A DNA stretch of 64,000 bases from Legionella adelaidensis (GCF_900637865.1 NZ_LR134417.1:35001-99000); one strand, 5' to 3'. Shown: positions 9,351-18,224, counted from the stretch's first letter. The notes: generated from the letters alone by a model not told the origin. Translations and numbers: made by a program.

Positions 9351-9965
9351 ATGCAAAAACGTTTGGTTTGGAATTTTGAAATCACTCTCGGATCGTTTTC
9401 TTTTCCTGAAAAATTTTCCGAAACAAAAACTGACTTTCACTGGGAAGCCCGATTTTTTTGGCCTGAAACGGAAGTTATTTCTTTAAACGAACTCGACGAG
9501 TCCTATCTAAAGTTATCAGAATATGAATTTAAAAAAAGGAAAGATTTGTATTTTTTATTACCTAATTTTGATGGCAATTTAAAACTACGGCGTGACCAAC
9601 TTTTATACAAACCTTTAATCGACAAAAAAAATGGTATTCTAGCTTATGGAAGTAAAGTGAAACTTCATGAGCTTGATGAAGATGCGCTTCTAGTAAGAAA
9701 TGAAAAATTTAAGGTAAAAGAAATTATCTCACTAACACAAAAAGCGGCCCCTTTAGAAGTTTCAAAAGAAGCTCTCATTCATACTTTTTCTCAAAAGCCT
9801 AAAGTAAAAATGGAGCTATCCAGAATCGTTGTTAATAAAAAAATTTTTTATAGTGTTAGTTTTGAGTCGCGTTGTTTTGAATATGTAGAATGCTTACAGG
9901 AAAAACTGCTTAACAAGGCTGTTGCTAGCGATTATGTAACTTTTTTAAAAAGAAATTTTAAATGA
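9351..9965 (+). CDS. Uncharacterised protein upstream of chrA and ppk; possibly CYTH-like
   Basis: Not firmly recognised. Seen: 204 residues, no signal or membrane segment, many alternating beta-strand-like stretches (WEARFFWP near 31; NLKLRRDQLLYKPL near 78-91; VELSRI-type strand near 160) compatible with a closed beta-barrel. A K-x-R-R element and the position two genes before polyphosphate kinase suggest a CYTH/triphosphate-tunnel fold, but the diagnostic N-terminal ExExK motif is absent, so this is only a guess. It overlaps the chrA start by 4 bases (ATGA). No clear Shine-Dalgarno sequence precedes the ATG. Confidence 0.7.
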   Translation: MQKRLVWNFEITLGSFSFPEKFSETKTDFHWEARFFWPETEVISLNELDESYLKLSEYEFKKRKDLYFLLPNFDGNLKLRRDQLLYKPLIDKKNGILAYGSKVKLHELDEDALLVRNEKFKVKEIISLTQKAAPLEVSKEALIHTFSQKPKVKMELSRIVVNKKIFYSVSFESRCFEYVECLQEKLLNKAVASDYVTFLKRNFK

Positions 9966-10501
9966 TAATAAAAACCCTGATCGATTTGATGGTTAGTTTT
10001 GGCAAAATTGGACTGGTTTCTCTGGGGGGAGGCAATTCCATGCTAAAACTTATTGAATTTGAAGCAGTAACCACCCGTCATTGGGTTGCTCCGGAAGAGT
10101 TTATCAAAATGACGGGGAGTACTTTTCTTTTTCCCGGGCTTACCGCAGTTAAACTTTCTGCATTAATTGGTTATAAAGCCGCTGGTTTTTTTGGATTAGT
10201 TATAGCGGTGGCCTGTTTAAATTTACCGGGGTTACTGTTAGCAATTGCAGGGTATAACTGGCTATCTAACCTGCAGGGGCCTATAGGTAAGAAAATCATG
10301 GTTTCTGTACAGTATGGAGCATTAGCTTTATTAGCGGCCGCTTCATTTTCCATTGCCCAGGGTGTCGTGGGGATGTATTTTTCTTATTCTTTAGCCCTTG
10401 CTGGTATTTTATTTTTCTTAGCACTAGCTTTCCTAGACCTATCTCCCTTTTGGGGATTTATAGCATTTATAGGTATCTGTTTTTTTCTAGTCAAACCATG
10501 A
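9962..10501 (+). CDS. Chromate transporter family protein, single-domain (half-size) ChrA
   Basis: Inner-membrane protein of the CHR family; family members export chromate, although many have untested substrates. Seen: 179 residues with about five hydrophobic segments and the ChrA signature region SLGGGNSMLKLIEFEAV followed by WVAPEEFIKM. The family's PGP motif reads PGL here. Full-length ChrA is about 400 residues and contains two such domains; half-size members normally occur as adjacent pairs, but here no second half lies nearby (next gene is ppk). It may act as a homodimer or be non-functional in chromate efflux. Coupled by ATGA to the preceding gene, 16 bp before ppk. Confidence 0.8.
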   Translation: MIIKTLIDLMVSFGKIGLVSLGGGNSMLKLIEFEAVTTRHWVAPEEFIKMTGSTFLFPGLTAVKLSALIGYKAAGFFGLVIAVACLNLPGLLLAIAGYNWLSNLQGPIGKKIMVSVQYGALALLAAASFSIAQGVVGMYFSYSLALAGILFFLALAFLDLSPFWGFIAFIGICFFLVKP

Positions 10502-10517
10502 AGGCAGGAGTATTTCT

Positions 10518-12587
10518 TTGGCAACCTCATTAGATAATTATGAATTTTATATTAACCGTGAATTCACCGCCCTAGACTTTAATGCCCGGGTTTTAGCACT
10601 AGCAAAAGATGAGAGGGTTCCTTTATTAGAACGCATGCGTTATTTATGTATTTGTAGTGGTAATCTCGATGAATTTTTTGAAATACGGGTAGCCGGTCTT
10701 AAAGAAAAAATTGCTATTTCTTCTTTAAAATTAAGTATTGATGGCTTGCGGGCTGAAGAGCTTCTGAGTTTACTGAGCAAAAAAACCCACACTTTAATAG
10801 ATGAGCTTTATGCAACTTTTAATCAAAAGTTGCTGCCTGCCCTGGAGGAGGAAAATATTCACTTCTATGAAGCCGAAGATTGGACCGAAGATATGCACCT
10901 CTGGGCAAAGCATTATTTTAAAAATGAAGTTTTGCCTATTGTGAGCCCTATCGCATTGGACCTGGCACATCCCATGCCGCGTTTATTTAATAAAAGTTTA
11001 AATTTTATTATCTCTTTAAGTGGGAAAGATGCTTTTGACCGAAATATTGATTATGCCATTATCCATGCCCCTCGTTCATTGCCACGGATGATTCGTGTAC
11101 CCTCGGAGTTATGCGAGGGAGGAGGCAGCCATTTTGTTTATCTTTCCTCCATTATAAAGACACATTGCCATCGCTTTTTTCCCGGAATGGAAATTATGGG
11201 TTGCTATGCATTTAGATTAACTCGCAATAGTGATTTAGCTTTGCGGGATGAAGAAGAGGAAGATCTAGCGGCAGCAGTACAAAGAGAATTACTGTCAAGG
11301 CATTATGGTCATGTGGTACGACTGGAAATTGAAAAAGAATGCCCGGAAAATATCACCGAATTTTTATTACAAAAATATCAATTAAAAAATGAAGATGCAT
11401 ATTATTGCGAAGGGCCCGTTAACCTGCAACGCTACTTAGGACCTATCAATAGCATTAATAGACCTGATTTAAATTATCCACCATTCAAACCACAGTATCC
11501 TGTAGAGTTACAAAACCATAATTTGTTCAATATATTGGATGAAAAAGATATTCTTCTTCACCATCCTTACCAGACATTTGATGTCCTGATTGATTTCGTA
11601 CGCCAGGCAGCCGCAGATCCGAATGTCTTGGCAATCAAACAAACCTTATACCGGACACGCTTTAATTCAATTATGGTTCAAGCCTTGGTTGAGGCCGCAC
11701 AGTCTGGTAAAGAAGTGACTGCCGTGATTGAATTACGAGCCCGTTTTGATGAGGAATCTAATCTGCGACTGGCAAACCGTTTACATGAAGCGGGTGTTTT
11801 GGTCTTGTATGGTGTAGTCGGTTATAAAACCCATGCCAAAATGACCTTGGTGGTGCGAAGAGTACACGGAAAATTAAAACGGTATGTTCATTTGGGCACG
11901 GGAAATTATCACGAAGATACAGCAAGAAGATATTGCGATTTTGGCTTACTGACTTCAAATCCTGACATATGCTCTGATACACAAATAATTTTTCAACAGC
12001 TCACCGGACTAGGTAAAACAGTAAAACTAAAAGAATTATGCCATTCTCCATTTACATTACAAAAAAACTTACTCTATTTCATTGATCAATGTATTAATGC
12101 GGCAAAAAAAAGAAAAACCGCCTGCATCATGATTAAAGTAAATGGTTTGACCGACCTCACCATGATTCAGGCCTTATATAAAGCCTCCCAAGCAGGAGTA
12201 AAAATAAAGCTGATAGTACGTAGTGTTTGTTGCTTATTACCTGGGATAAAAGGAGTTTCCGATAACATTCGTGTTTTTTCCACTTTGGGGCGCTTTTTAG
12301 AACATCATCGTGTTTATTATTTTCAATGGGGTAAAGAGGAACATCTCTATTGCTCCAGTGCAGACTTAATGGAGCGAAATCTTTATAACCGTATTGAAGT
12401 TTTATTCCCCATATTAAATGAAGATTGTAAAAAGCGCATAAAAGAAGAAATTTTTGAGAATTATTTCAAAGACAATAGTAATACCTGGGAAATGCAAAAC
12501 GATGGAACCTATAAGCCTTTGCGTGATGGAACCTATAGTGCGCAAGCCCATCTACTAGACCTTTATAATACCATCCCGGTTATATAA
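10518..12587 (+). CDS. ppk: Polyphosphate kinase 1
   Basis: Reversibly makes inorganic polyphosphate from ATP; involved in phosphate storage, stress survival and virulence. Seen: 689 residues (E. coli 688); N-terminal FINREFTALDFNARV-type region; IKQTLYRT near 374; ARFDEESN near 408; the autophosphorylated histidine in YKTHAKM (His439); HLGTGNYHE and the C-terminal SAD/NRIEVLFP region. All four PPK1 domains are present. The start is TTG with GGCAGGAG 7 bases upstream; it lies 16 bp after the chrA-like gene, so the three genes form one unit. The last 8 bases overlap convergent epmB. No ppx exopolyphosphatase gene is adjacent. Confidence 0.97.
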   Translation: MATSLDNYEFYINREFTALDFNARVLALAKDERVPLLERMRYLCICSGNLDEFFEIRVAGLKEKIAISSLKLSIDGLRAEELLSLLSKKTHTLIDELYATFNQKLLPALEEENIHFYEAEDWTEDMHLWAKHYFKNEVLPIVSPIALDLAHPMPRLFNKSLNFIISLSGKDAFDRNIDYAIIHAPRSLPRMIRVPSELCEGGGSHFVYLSSIIKTHCHRFFPGMEIMGCYAFRLTRNSDLALRDEEEEDLAAAVQRELLSRHYGHVVRLEIEKECPENITEFLLQKYQLKNEDAYYCEGPVNLQRYLGPINSINRPDLNYPPFKPQYPVELQNHNLFNILDEKDILLHHPYQTFDVLIDFVRQAAADPNVLAIKQTLYRTRFNSIMVQALVEAAQSGKEVTAVIELRARFDEESNLRLANRLHEAGVLVLYGVVGYKTHAKMTLVVRRVHGKLKRYVHLGTGNYHEDTARRYCDFGLLTSNPDICSDTQIIFQQLTGLGKTVKLKELCHSPFTLQKNLLYFIDQCINAAKKRKTACIMIKVNGLTDLTMIQALYKASQAGVKIKLIVRSVCCLLPGIKGVSDNIRVFSTLGRFLEHHRVYYFQWGKEEHLYCSSADLMERNLYNRIEVLFPILNEDCKKRIKEEIFENYFKDNSNTWEMQNDGTYKPLRDGTYSAQAHLLDLYNTIPVI

Positions 12588-13557
12588 GGGTTTTATGACT
12601 TTTTCCTGCCTCTTCACAAGCGAGGCGAGGAACAAGATATCCTGGCAATAATGTTTGCAATTCTTCATAAATCATTTTGGCTTCCTCTTTAGGCAAATCA
12701 AAATGGCCCGCTCCGTCCACCTTATCTAACAAGTGAAGGTAATAAGGTAACACTTGGCAATCAAAAAGACGTTTGCTTAGTTTGGCCAAAACGTGTGCTG
12801 AATCATTTACTCCACGTAGCAGCACTGATTGATTAAGCAAATGACATCCCACGTTTTTTAATGCCAAACAGCTTTCTTCTACATAAGTATCTAGCTCGTT
12901 AGCATGATTGCTATGAATTACCATTACTTTTTTTAATGGTAATTTTTTTAGTAGCTGCAAAAAAGAGGAAGTAATTCGTTCCGGTAAAACAATTGGTATA
13001 CGCGTATGAAACCGAATGGTTTTCACATGTTTGATGGTTATAATTTGCTCAAATAAATAGGCCAGGATAGCATCACTCGCTAATAAAGGGTCTCCACCAC
13101 TAAAAATCACTTCCTCAATGGAGTCATCTTTTCTTATGTAATCTATTGCAGAAGGCCAACCATTTTTTCCAGGATTATTACTTTGATAAGGAAAATGCCG
13201 TCGGAAGCAATAACGGCAATTGACTGCACAAACGTTAGTAATAGTTAATAAAACTCTCCCCTTATACTTATGTAATAATCCCGGCACCTGATTAACCGAA
13301 GACTCCCCCAAAGGGTCTCTGACGTAAGCAGGATTTTTTTCTAATTCTTTTTCTTGTGCCAAAACTTGTAAAAGAAGCGGATCGTTGGGATTTCCCTGTT
13401 CCATAAGTGACGCAAACCTGCGCGGTACTCGCGTTTTAAAAACCTTTTCGACCGCCAAAAGATTATTAATTGGTAGATTAAGAAATTGTAATAATTCAGA
13501 GGAAGAATTAAATCCATCCCCAAGAATTTTTTGCCAACTTAGATTTGAATCTCGCAT
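12580..13557 (-). CDS. epmB: EF-P (R)-beta-lysylation lysine 2,3-aminomutase EpmB
   Basis: Radical SAM/PLP enzyme that converts (S)-alpha-lysine to (R)-beta-lysine, which EpmA then attaches to Lys34 of elongation factor P. Seen: 325 residues (E. coli 342); radical SAM cluster motif [15 protein letters not shown] (C-x3-C-x2-C) at about 108-122; [10 protein letters not shown], the SAM-binding glycine motif, near 156. The length is that of EpmB rather than the longer clostridial aminomutases. It is divergent from efp, 100 bp apart, as in E. coli; this distinguishes it from other aminomutases. epmA is not in the window. Confidence 0.94.
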   Translation of the reverse strand: MRDSNLSWQKILGDGFNSSSELLQFLNLPINNLLAVEKVFKTRVPRRFASLMEQGNPNDPLLLQVLAQEKELEKNPAYVRDPLGESSVNQVPGLLHKYKGRVLLTITNVCAVNCRYCFRRHFPYQSNNPGKNGWPSAIDYIRKDDSIEEVIFSGGDPLLASDAILAYLFEQIITIKHVKTIRFHTRIPIVLPERITSSFLQLLKKLPLKKVMVIHSNHANELDTYVEESCLALKNVGCHLLNQSVLLRGVNDSAHVLAKLSKRLFDCQVLPYYLHLLDKVDGAGHFDLPKEEAKMIYEELQTLLPGYLVPRLACEEAGKSHKTLI

Positions 13558-13657
13558 TCATATCACAGACTTGATAAACTGCACGAACTTTAGCGAAATT
13601 GTACCAAAATCTCAACCTAACCTGAGTATTTTTTTTACATCTTATACCGGAGAACCA

Positions 13658-14227
13658 ATGGCAGTTTACAGTACAAATGATCTTAAAAATGGATTAAAAG
13701 TCATGGTTGATAACGCACCGTGTAATATCCTCGATTGCGAATTTATCAAACCGGGAAAAGGACAAGCTTTTACACGAATAAAAATTCGCAATCTGTTAAC
13801 AGGACGCGTAGTCGAAAGAACCTTTAAATCAAATGACACTTTAACTTCCGCTGATGTAGTCGATGTAGAGATGCAATATCTTTATAACGATGGCGAACAG
13901 TGGCATTTTATGGTGGCAGATACTTTCGAGCAATATGCAGCAAATGCAGATGCAGTAGAAGAAGCAAAGCAATGGTTAAAGGAACAAGATATATGTGTAG
14001 TAACCCTTTGGAATAATGAACCATTACAAGTAACGCCCCCTAATTTTGTGGTGTTAACTATTACTGAAACAGATCCGGGGGTCAGAGGTGATACATCTGG
14101 TGGCGGTGGTAAACCCGCAACACTTGAAACGGGTGCCGTCGTTCGAGTTCCTTTATTTATACAAACTGGCGAGGCGATTAAAGTGGATACCCGTAAAGGA
14201 GAATATGTTTCTCGCGCCAAAGAATAA
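13658..14227 (+). CDS. efp: Translation elongation factor P
   Basis: Rescues ribosomes stalled on polyproline stretches. Seen: 189 residues (E. coli 188); KOW-like domain I with [10 protein letters not shown], in which Lys34 is the modified residue, two OB domains, and the C-terminal GEYVSRAKE ending. A longer in-frame reading upstream exists, but the ATG chosen gives the family length, places lysine at 34 exactly and has GGAG 5-6 bases before it. Divergent epmB supplies the modifying enzyme. A strong bidirectional terminator follows 17 bases after the stop. Confidence 0.97.
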   Translation: MAVYSTNDLKNGLKVMVDNAPCNILDCEFIKPGKGQAFTRIKIRNLLTGRVVERTFKSNDTLTSADVVDVEMQYLYNDGEQWHFMVADTFEQYAANADAVEEAKQWLKEQDICVVTLWNNEPLQVTPPNFVVLTITETDPGVRGDTSGGGGKPATLETGAVVRVPLFIQTGEAIKVDTRKGEYVSRAKE

Positions 14228-14243
14228 TTATCAAATTTTAAAT

Positions 14244-14270
14244 AAAAAAGGACCTTTCAGGTCCTTTTTT
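14244..14270. terminator. Bidirectional terminator between efp and the Tyr-rich lipoprotein gene
   Basis: AAAAAAGGACC, a TTTCA loop, then GGTCCTTTTTT: an 11-bp perfect stem with A/T tails on both strands, placed between convergent genes. Confidence 0.9.
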
Positions 14271-14281
14271 ATTTCTTCAAT

Positions 14282-14584
14282 TTAGAATCCCCACCAGCTA
14301 TTATACATACGGGAACCACCATAATAGACGCGGGTACCGTAACGATAGGGATAATAATAGCCCGTATTCCAATAATTTACCGGGTAATAATTAGCGCGAT
14401 AAATATTGTAGGAATATCCCACCGTATTAACCGGATAAGTTCTAACAGTTCTAACGGTGTTTACAGGATAAGCTACTCTGTAAGTAGACGTATATGTAGG
14501 CGTATAAGTGGTATTAGTAACTCCACAACCCGTTAATACTACCGTGCCAGATAAGATACCAATGGACAATAAGAGTTTTTTCAT
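14282..14584 (-). CDS. Small tyrosine-rich lipoprotein
   Basis: Function unknown. Seen: 100 residues; lipoprotein signal peptide MKKLLLSIGILSGTVVLTGC with the lipobox LTGC (Cys20); the mature part is extremely rich in Tyr, Asn, Thr and Arg, with a YPVN tetrapeptide repeated four times (YPVNTV twice, then YPVNYW) and a WWGF end. The repetitive, low-complexity mature region suggests a surface or envelope structural role, but nothing identifies a partner. It has its own excellent promoter and a shared terminator, so it is a single-gene unit. GGAAG lies before the ATG. Confidence 0.85.
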   Translation of the reverse strand: MKKLLLSIGILSGTVVLTGCGVTNTTYTPTYTSTYRVAYPVNTVRTVRTYPVNTVGYSYNIYRANYYPVNYWNTGYYYPYRYGTRVYYGGSRMYNSWWGF

Positions 14585-14616
14585 ATCGCTTCCTTGCTTT
14601 TAATAACTGTATAAAT

Positions 14617-14645
14617 ATTATACTACAAGAAAATAAATCGCTCAA
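14617..14645 (-). promoter_or_regulatory. Sigma-70-type promoter of the Tyr-rich lipoprotein gene
   Basis: -35 TTGAGC, 17-bp spacer, -10 TATAAT (perfect), leaving a leader of about 26 bases. Confidence 0.8.
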
Positions 14646-14670
14646 GGAATGAGGTTTTGTGGATTTTGTA

Positions 14671-14737
14671 GTAGACGTGGGCCGCAAGGTCCAACCTACT
14701 TTTCCGGATTGAATGGTTGGGCCTGCGGCCCACCTAC
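14671..14737. repeat. 67-bp palindromic repeat, copy 1
   Basis: Imperfect inverted repeat: left arm GTAGACGTGGGCCGC..., right arm ending GCGGCCCACCTAC, around a loop of about 18 bases. The outermost arms (GTAGxxTGG / CCAxCCTAC) and the inner CCAAC/GGTTGGG match the copies near 20.9, 37.1 and 58.7 kb; this is the most divergent of the four clear copies. It lies between two minus-strand genes, downstream of the one at 14800-15504. Confidence 0.75.
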
Positions 14738-14799
14738 ATTAAATGGATTAAAATCCCTTTGAACGTCACCTGAATACAAGCAAGGGCTATATAGAATTG

Positions 14800-15504
14800 C
14801 TATGCGTAGTTTAACATCTTTATTTGGGCTGCGAGCTGGTCATATCCCGCTTCTACATTGACATAATCACGATTTGCTAAATAAATTGATAAGGAACCGT
14901 CATCCGTAGCCTGCTTTGCCTGTAAAACACTATTAAATGCCAGCTCTTTAAAACGGTAAAAATCATTTTCTTTAGTTACCAAATAAAAATTACGATGATA
15001 ATTATTTTTTAGATAATTTAATTCCTGTGCTTCATGTTCCATATCATGGCCAGGTAAATAATTTTTTAAGGAATATTCGTTATTATTATGTACGGCGATT
15101 ATTTTACCTTTGGGCAAAACTTTTTTAATTTTTTCTGCTAACTTACTCACTTCTTTATGTGCTGCAGGAGAATACGCCCCAAATTGGGATAAAGTTTTTT
15201 TAATACCGATATCTGAAAAAATACGATTAGGATCAAATTCAAATCGCTGCTTATTTAAATGAAATACAATATTTCTTCCACCTTTATGAACCAAGGTAAG
15301 AATAGTACCGCCTTTAGCAGCCACTACTGCACGGGCCGCTTTTAAGGCAGTCGTTTCGCTTTGATGTAAATGAACAAAATTTTTCCCTTTTCCTTTGCGC
15401 TCAATTTTAATAATAACTACTTCAGTCCCTAATTTAATGGGGATACTAGACGCTTGGGCTGTAGAGACAAATGCTAATAAAGAAAAAAGAAAAAGCCTCA
15501 CCAA
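14800..15504 (-). CDS. Secreted protein of unknown function with a conserved HLHQSETTA / FDPNRIFS signature
   Basis: Not assigned a function. Seen: 234 residues; a cleavable signal peptide (about 18 residues, ending AQA); early motifs FVHLHQSETTAL (about 43-54) and FEFDPNRIFS (about 83-92); then HNNNEYSL near 139 and a largely polar C-terminal half. The conserved His, Asn, Asp and Glu clusters look enzyme-like, and similar signatures occur in secreted proteins sometimes annotated as amidase-like, but that link is not secure. The start is TTG (a GTG follows directly); GGTGA lies about 5 bases upstream. Single-gene unit. Confidence 0.8.
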   Translation of the reverse strand: MVRLFLFSLLAFVSTAQASSIPIKLGTEVVIIKIERKGKGKNFVHLHQSETTALKAARAVVAAKGGTILTLVHKGGRNIVFHLNKQRFEFDPNRIFSDIGIKKTLSQFGAYSPAAHKEVSKLAEKIKKVLPKGKIIAVHNNNEYSLKNYLPGHDMEHEAQELNYLKNNYHRNFYLVTKENDFYRFKELAFNSVLQAKQATDDGSLSIYLANRDYVNVEAGYDQLAAQIKMLNYA

Positions 15505-15597
15505 ATTTCACCAATTAGTTTAAAAATTTGGCTGATAGTATCATATTGTGTGTGGTAAGGCAAAGTTTGGGGACTATTAGAACTATGTTAGAAGGGT

Positions 15598-15728
15598 ATG
15601 GCTCCGGATGCTGAGCCACAAGAACATTAATGTATTTGTGACTTATGAAATGCTTTAGGTCTTCACATCACACGGCATTCCAAACCATCACTATTCCGGG
15701 AAATGTATTTTGGTTCAGCCAGAGCCAT
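15598..15728. repeat. Gene-free stretch 15505-15867 with a 131-bp inverted-repeat-bounded segment
   Basis: This 363-bp gap contains no convincing coding sequence. Its centre is bounded by imperfect inverted repeats: ATGGCTCCGGATGCTGAGCC on the left and, in reverse complement, ATGGCTCTGGCTGAACC on the right. It could be a decayed small mobile repeat or a structured leader. The right-hand end of the gap holds the promoter of the solute-binding protein gene. Confidence 0.35.
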
Positions 15729-15767
15729 ATTACCTATATAAATAATAATAGTTCAATTTTTGATCAG

Positions 15768-15795
15768 TTGTTAGGAGATGTTGCGCTTATATAAT
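15768..15795 (+). promoter_or_regulatory. Probable promoter of the solute-binding protein gene
   Basis: -35 TTGTTA, 16-bp spacer, -10 TATAAT, giving a leader of about 66 bases. The leader carries GTTAT-CCTA-ATAAC, a small inverted repeat. Confidence 0.6.
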
Positions 15796-15867
15796 CTTGT
15801 TTTTAAATAAATGAGTTCTTGTTATCCTAATAACTAGTTTAAAAAAAGAAATACTAAGGGAAGACAC

Positions 15868-16590
15868 ATGAAGGGATTTTTTTTGGGATTCTTACTGCTG
15901 ATCTCAGGTTACTGTTATAGTATAAATCTTACCATTGGCACCGCACCCCAAAATCCCCCTTTCGGCGATTTGGCTGATAATCAAAACAATTTTTTCGGTT
16001 TTGACATCGATATAATGATGGAAATTTGTAAACGAATAAATGCCCAATGCGCTTTTAAGCCCATTGTTTTTAATCAGCTTTTTCCAGATGTTCAAGACGG
16101 AAGTATTGATTTGGCAATTGGGGCAATCACTATTACCCCTGATCGCTCGGAAAATTTTTTATTCAGCTTACCTTATATGGAAAGTAATGCGCGCTTTTTA
16201 ACATTAGCTACTTCTACCATTAATTTACCGGATGACATTAAAGGTAAAATAGTTGGGGTGCGCAAAGGAACTCCTTTTAAGACTTTAGCTCTTTCCATTT
16301 ATCCTGGAGTAACCATTAAAGAATATGATATGGTTTCTGACGTTTTGGAAGCCTTAAAAAGTAAAGCCGTTGATGTAGTAATACTTAATGATGCCTCTGC
16401 CAAGTATTGGGCAGCAAATAATAGTGACGTATACAAAATAGTCGGTAGCAGCTTACCAGTTGGAGATGGTTATGCGATCATGGCCAATAAAAGGCAAGTA
16501 GAGCTTATTAGCCAGATCAATACCAGTATCTTAGAAATGGAAGCCGATGGGACCTACTTATCTATTTACTCGCGCTATTTTGGTAATTAA
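15868..16590 (+). CDS. Periplasmic amino-acid-type solute-binding protein (SBP_bac_3 family)
   Basis: Likely binds an amino acid or similar small polar ligand in the periplasm. Seen: 240 residues; signal peptide of about 18 residues; family motifs GTAPQNPPFG near 24, GFDIDIMMEICKRI near 44-57 and DLAIGAITITPDRSENFLFS near 79-98, and a C-terminal MEADGTY segment. Size and motifs match the ArtJ/FliY-like group. No permease or ATPase gene is adjacent, so it is either an orphan component using transport partners elsewhere or a sensor-type binding protein. GGGAAG precedes the ATG. Its last 4 bases overlap convergent yajQ. Confidence 0.9.
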   Translation: MKGFFLGFLLLISGYCYSINLTIGTAPQNPPFGDLADNQNNFFGFDIDIMMEICKRINAQCAFKPIVFNQLFPDVQDGSIDLAIGAITITPDRSENFLFSLPYMESNARFLTLATSTINLPDDIKGKIVGVRKGTPFKTLALSIYPGVTIKEYDMVSDVLEALKSKAVDVVILNDASAKYWAANNSDVYKIVGSSLPVGDGYAIMANKRQVELISQINTSILEMEADGTYLSIYSRYFGN

Positions 16591-17072
16591 TCTCTAAAAT
16601 TATTAAACTGCAAGGGGAGCTCAATTTTTGATTTTTTCAAATGAGCAATGGCTGCCTGTAAGTCATCTCTGTTTTTCCCAGAAACGCGTACTTTATCCCC
16701 TTGAATAGAAGATTGAACTTTCAATTTGCTTTCTTTTAACTCTTTTACAATGTCCTTGGCAACAGGCTGATCAATCCCCTGTTTAAACTTCATAGTAAGG
16801 AGGTAATTTTTGCCACTATGTATAGGTTCCTCTTCTATATCGACACCTGATGCATCCACCCCTCTTTTAGTGCAATGATTACGGAATAAATCCTCTAATT
16901 GTCTCACTTGAAAGTCAGACTCAGATTTTAAAGTAACCGTTAAGTCCTCTAAGATTATCGAGGCCTCCACACCACGAAAATCAAATCGTGTGCTCACTTC
17001 ACGATTAGCATTTTCCACGGCATGCCGTAATTCCACCTCATTAATTTCGGATACCACATCAAATGAAGGCAT
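16587..17072 (-). CDS. yajQ: YajQ family nucleotide-binding protein
   Basis: Small cytoplasmic protein; family members bind nucleotides, tRNA or cyclic di-GMP, the latter shown in Xanthomonas. Seen: 161 residues (E. coli 163); starts MPSFDVVSEINEVELRHAV, with STRFDFRG at 27-34, KQGID near 118 and the KVRVSGKNRDDLQAAI segment near the C-terminus, all characteristic. Complete and unremarkable. GTAGGAGT lies upstream of the ATG. The gene converges on the solute-binding protein gene with a 4-base overlap. Confidence 0.95.
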   Translation of the reverse strand: MPSFDVVSEINEVELRHAVENANREVSTRFDFRGVEASIILEDLTVTLKSESDFQVRQLEDLFRNHCTKRGVDASGVDIEEEPIHSGKNYLLTMKFKQGIDQPVAKDIVKELKESKLKVQSSIQGDKVRVSGKNRDDLQAAIAHLKKSKIELPLQFNNFRD

Positions 17073-17100
17073 ACTTACTCCTACCTAAAAACATATAGAT

Positions 17101-17118
17101 AGCACGCTTTCGCGTGCT
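17101..17118. terminator. Small hairpin between yajQ and the BON-domain gene
   Basis: AGCACGC-TTTC-GCGTGCT, a perfect 7-bp stem, 9 bases beyond the stop of the BON gene. No strong U-tract follows on the minus strand, so termination is plausible but not certain. Confidence 0.5.
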
Positions 17119-17126
17119 TTGAAAAA

Positions 17127-17810
17127 TTAATAACCAGTAGAATTTCCGCTTTGTGTATTATCACTATTATCGGTAGTGCTCATGCTATCCGTTTTTGAAG
17201 AAGCTTCATCTGCCTTCGTATTGGAGGTAGCATCATTATCGGAAGCACCTATTACTATTTGATCATTTACTTTAGTCACACCTTTCACCGATTTTACAAC
17301 ATTCATGATATTTTGTTTTTCTTGTTGTGTAGCAATTTTTCCTGATAAGAAAACTTGACCATCTTTGGTTTCTACACTAATAGACCAGGCAGGTATATCT
17401 TTTCCCATAATATCGTTTTGTATTAAAGCGCCTTTTACTTTAGCAGTAATGTAAGTGTCATAAAGAGGCTGGCTGCTGTCTTTTACTGTCAACTGATCCA
17501 CATTAATATCACTCACGCCTTGTACTGACTCCGCAGCAGTAATAACCTTATCATAATCAGTATCAGAAGGAAGTTGACCAGTTAAATAGACTACTGCCCC
17601 TTTAACTGAGACTTTTACCTTACCAGCGTAATCAGTTAAGGCCCGATTAACTTCCGAAGTGATAGCTGCATCGCTTCTTTGTGTTGTTTGAGTAGTAGCA
17701 CTGGCAGTACGGTTATTGTTCATTGAGGCATTATTATCTGCAATAGCACTTCCTGCTAATCCACTACAAATTAGCAATGCGACTGCTTTTAATTTTATAC
17801 ATTTATCCAT
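17127..17810 (-). CDS. Periplasmic two-BON-domain protein, OsmY-like
   Basis: BON domains bind phospholipid surfaces; OsmY-type proteins are periplasmic stress proteins. Seen: 227 residues; signal peptide ending AIA at about 24; BON domain 1 at about 47-113 (VKGAVVYLTGQLPSD), BON domain 2 at about 117-190 (VETKDGQVFLSGKIA, VKGVTKVNDQI); a disordered Ser/Thr/Asp tail of about 35 residues ending SGNSTGY. AGGAAGGAC precedes the ATG. It has two counterparts in the window, in the dolP group at 48.5-49.7 kb, but those are lipoproteins. Probably a single-gene unit. Confidence 0.88.
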   Translation of the reverse strand: MDKCIKLKAVALLICSGLAGSAIADNNASMNNNRTASATTQTTQRSDAAITSEVNRALTDYAGKVKVSVKGAVVYLTGQLPSDTDYDKVITAAESVQGVSDINVDQLTVKDSSQPLYDTYITAKVKGALIQNDIMGKDIPAWSISVETKDGQVFLSGKIATQQEKQNIMNVVKSVKGVTKVNDQIVIGASDNDATSNTKADEASSKTDSMSTTDNSDNTQSGNSTGY

Positions 17811-17922
17811 AATAAGTCCTTCCTGTTGTTATTATTAAACTCTTAAATGTTAGTTGATTTTTTCAAGGAAGCAAGAAAATAACCTTTTAAATATTCTATA
17901 CTTTTTATTAAGTAATCAAGAT

Positions 17923-18114
17923 ATGGATTCCCTTATGTTATGGCTTGCTGTTTTGTTCTTAGTAATTGCCATTTTGACGGCTGTATTTGGCTTTGGGGGG
18001 ATAATTACCATAGCTATGGATATCATTTATTTTTTATTCTATCTTTTTATCTTTATCTTCATTGTCTTATTAATCGCCAGCTTAAATTCAAGAAGAAAAC
18101 CTCCTCCCGAATAG
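17923..18114 (+). CDS. Small DUF1328-type membrane protein
   Basis: Seen: 63 residues forming two hydrophobic segments, with the family's VFGFGGI turn between them and a charged RRKPPPE tail. DUF1328 (YtjA-like) proteins are usually 50-60 residues, start just before the first membrane segment, and have no established function. A TTG 69 bases upstream would add 23 polar residues unlike the family, so an internal ATG is preferred; the ATG four codons further in (MLWLAV) is an equally good start by family comparison. No strong ribosome-binding site distinguishes them. Confidence 0.8.
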   Translation: MDSLMLWLAVLFLVIAILTAVFGFGGIITIAMDIIYFLFYLFIFIFIVLLIASLNSRRKPPPE

Positions 18115-18224
18115 CCTCTAAAAAAATTTAATAAATCTATTTAAAATTCAATATGATTAGAGGTATGCTAATCGGGCAATTTTTATTAAGTTATGACTAT
18201 TATTGTTATTTTAGGGAGAAAATT

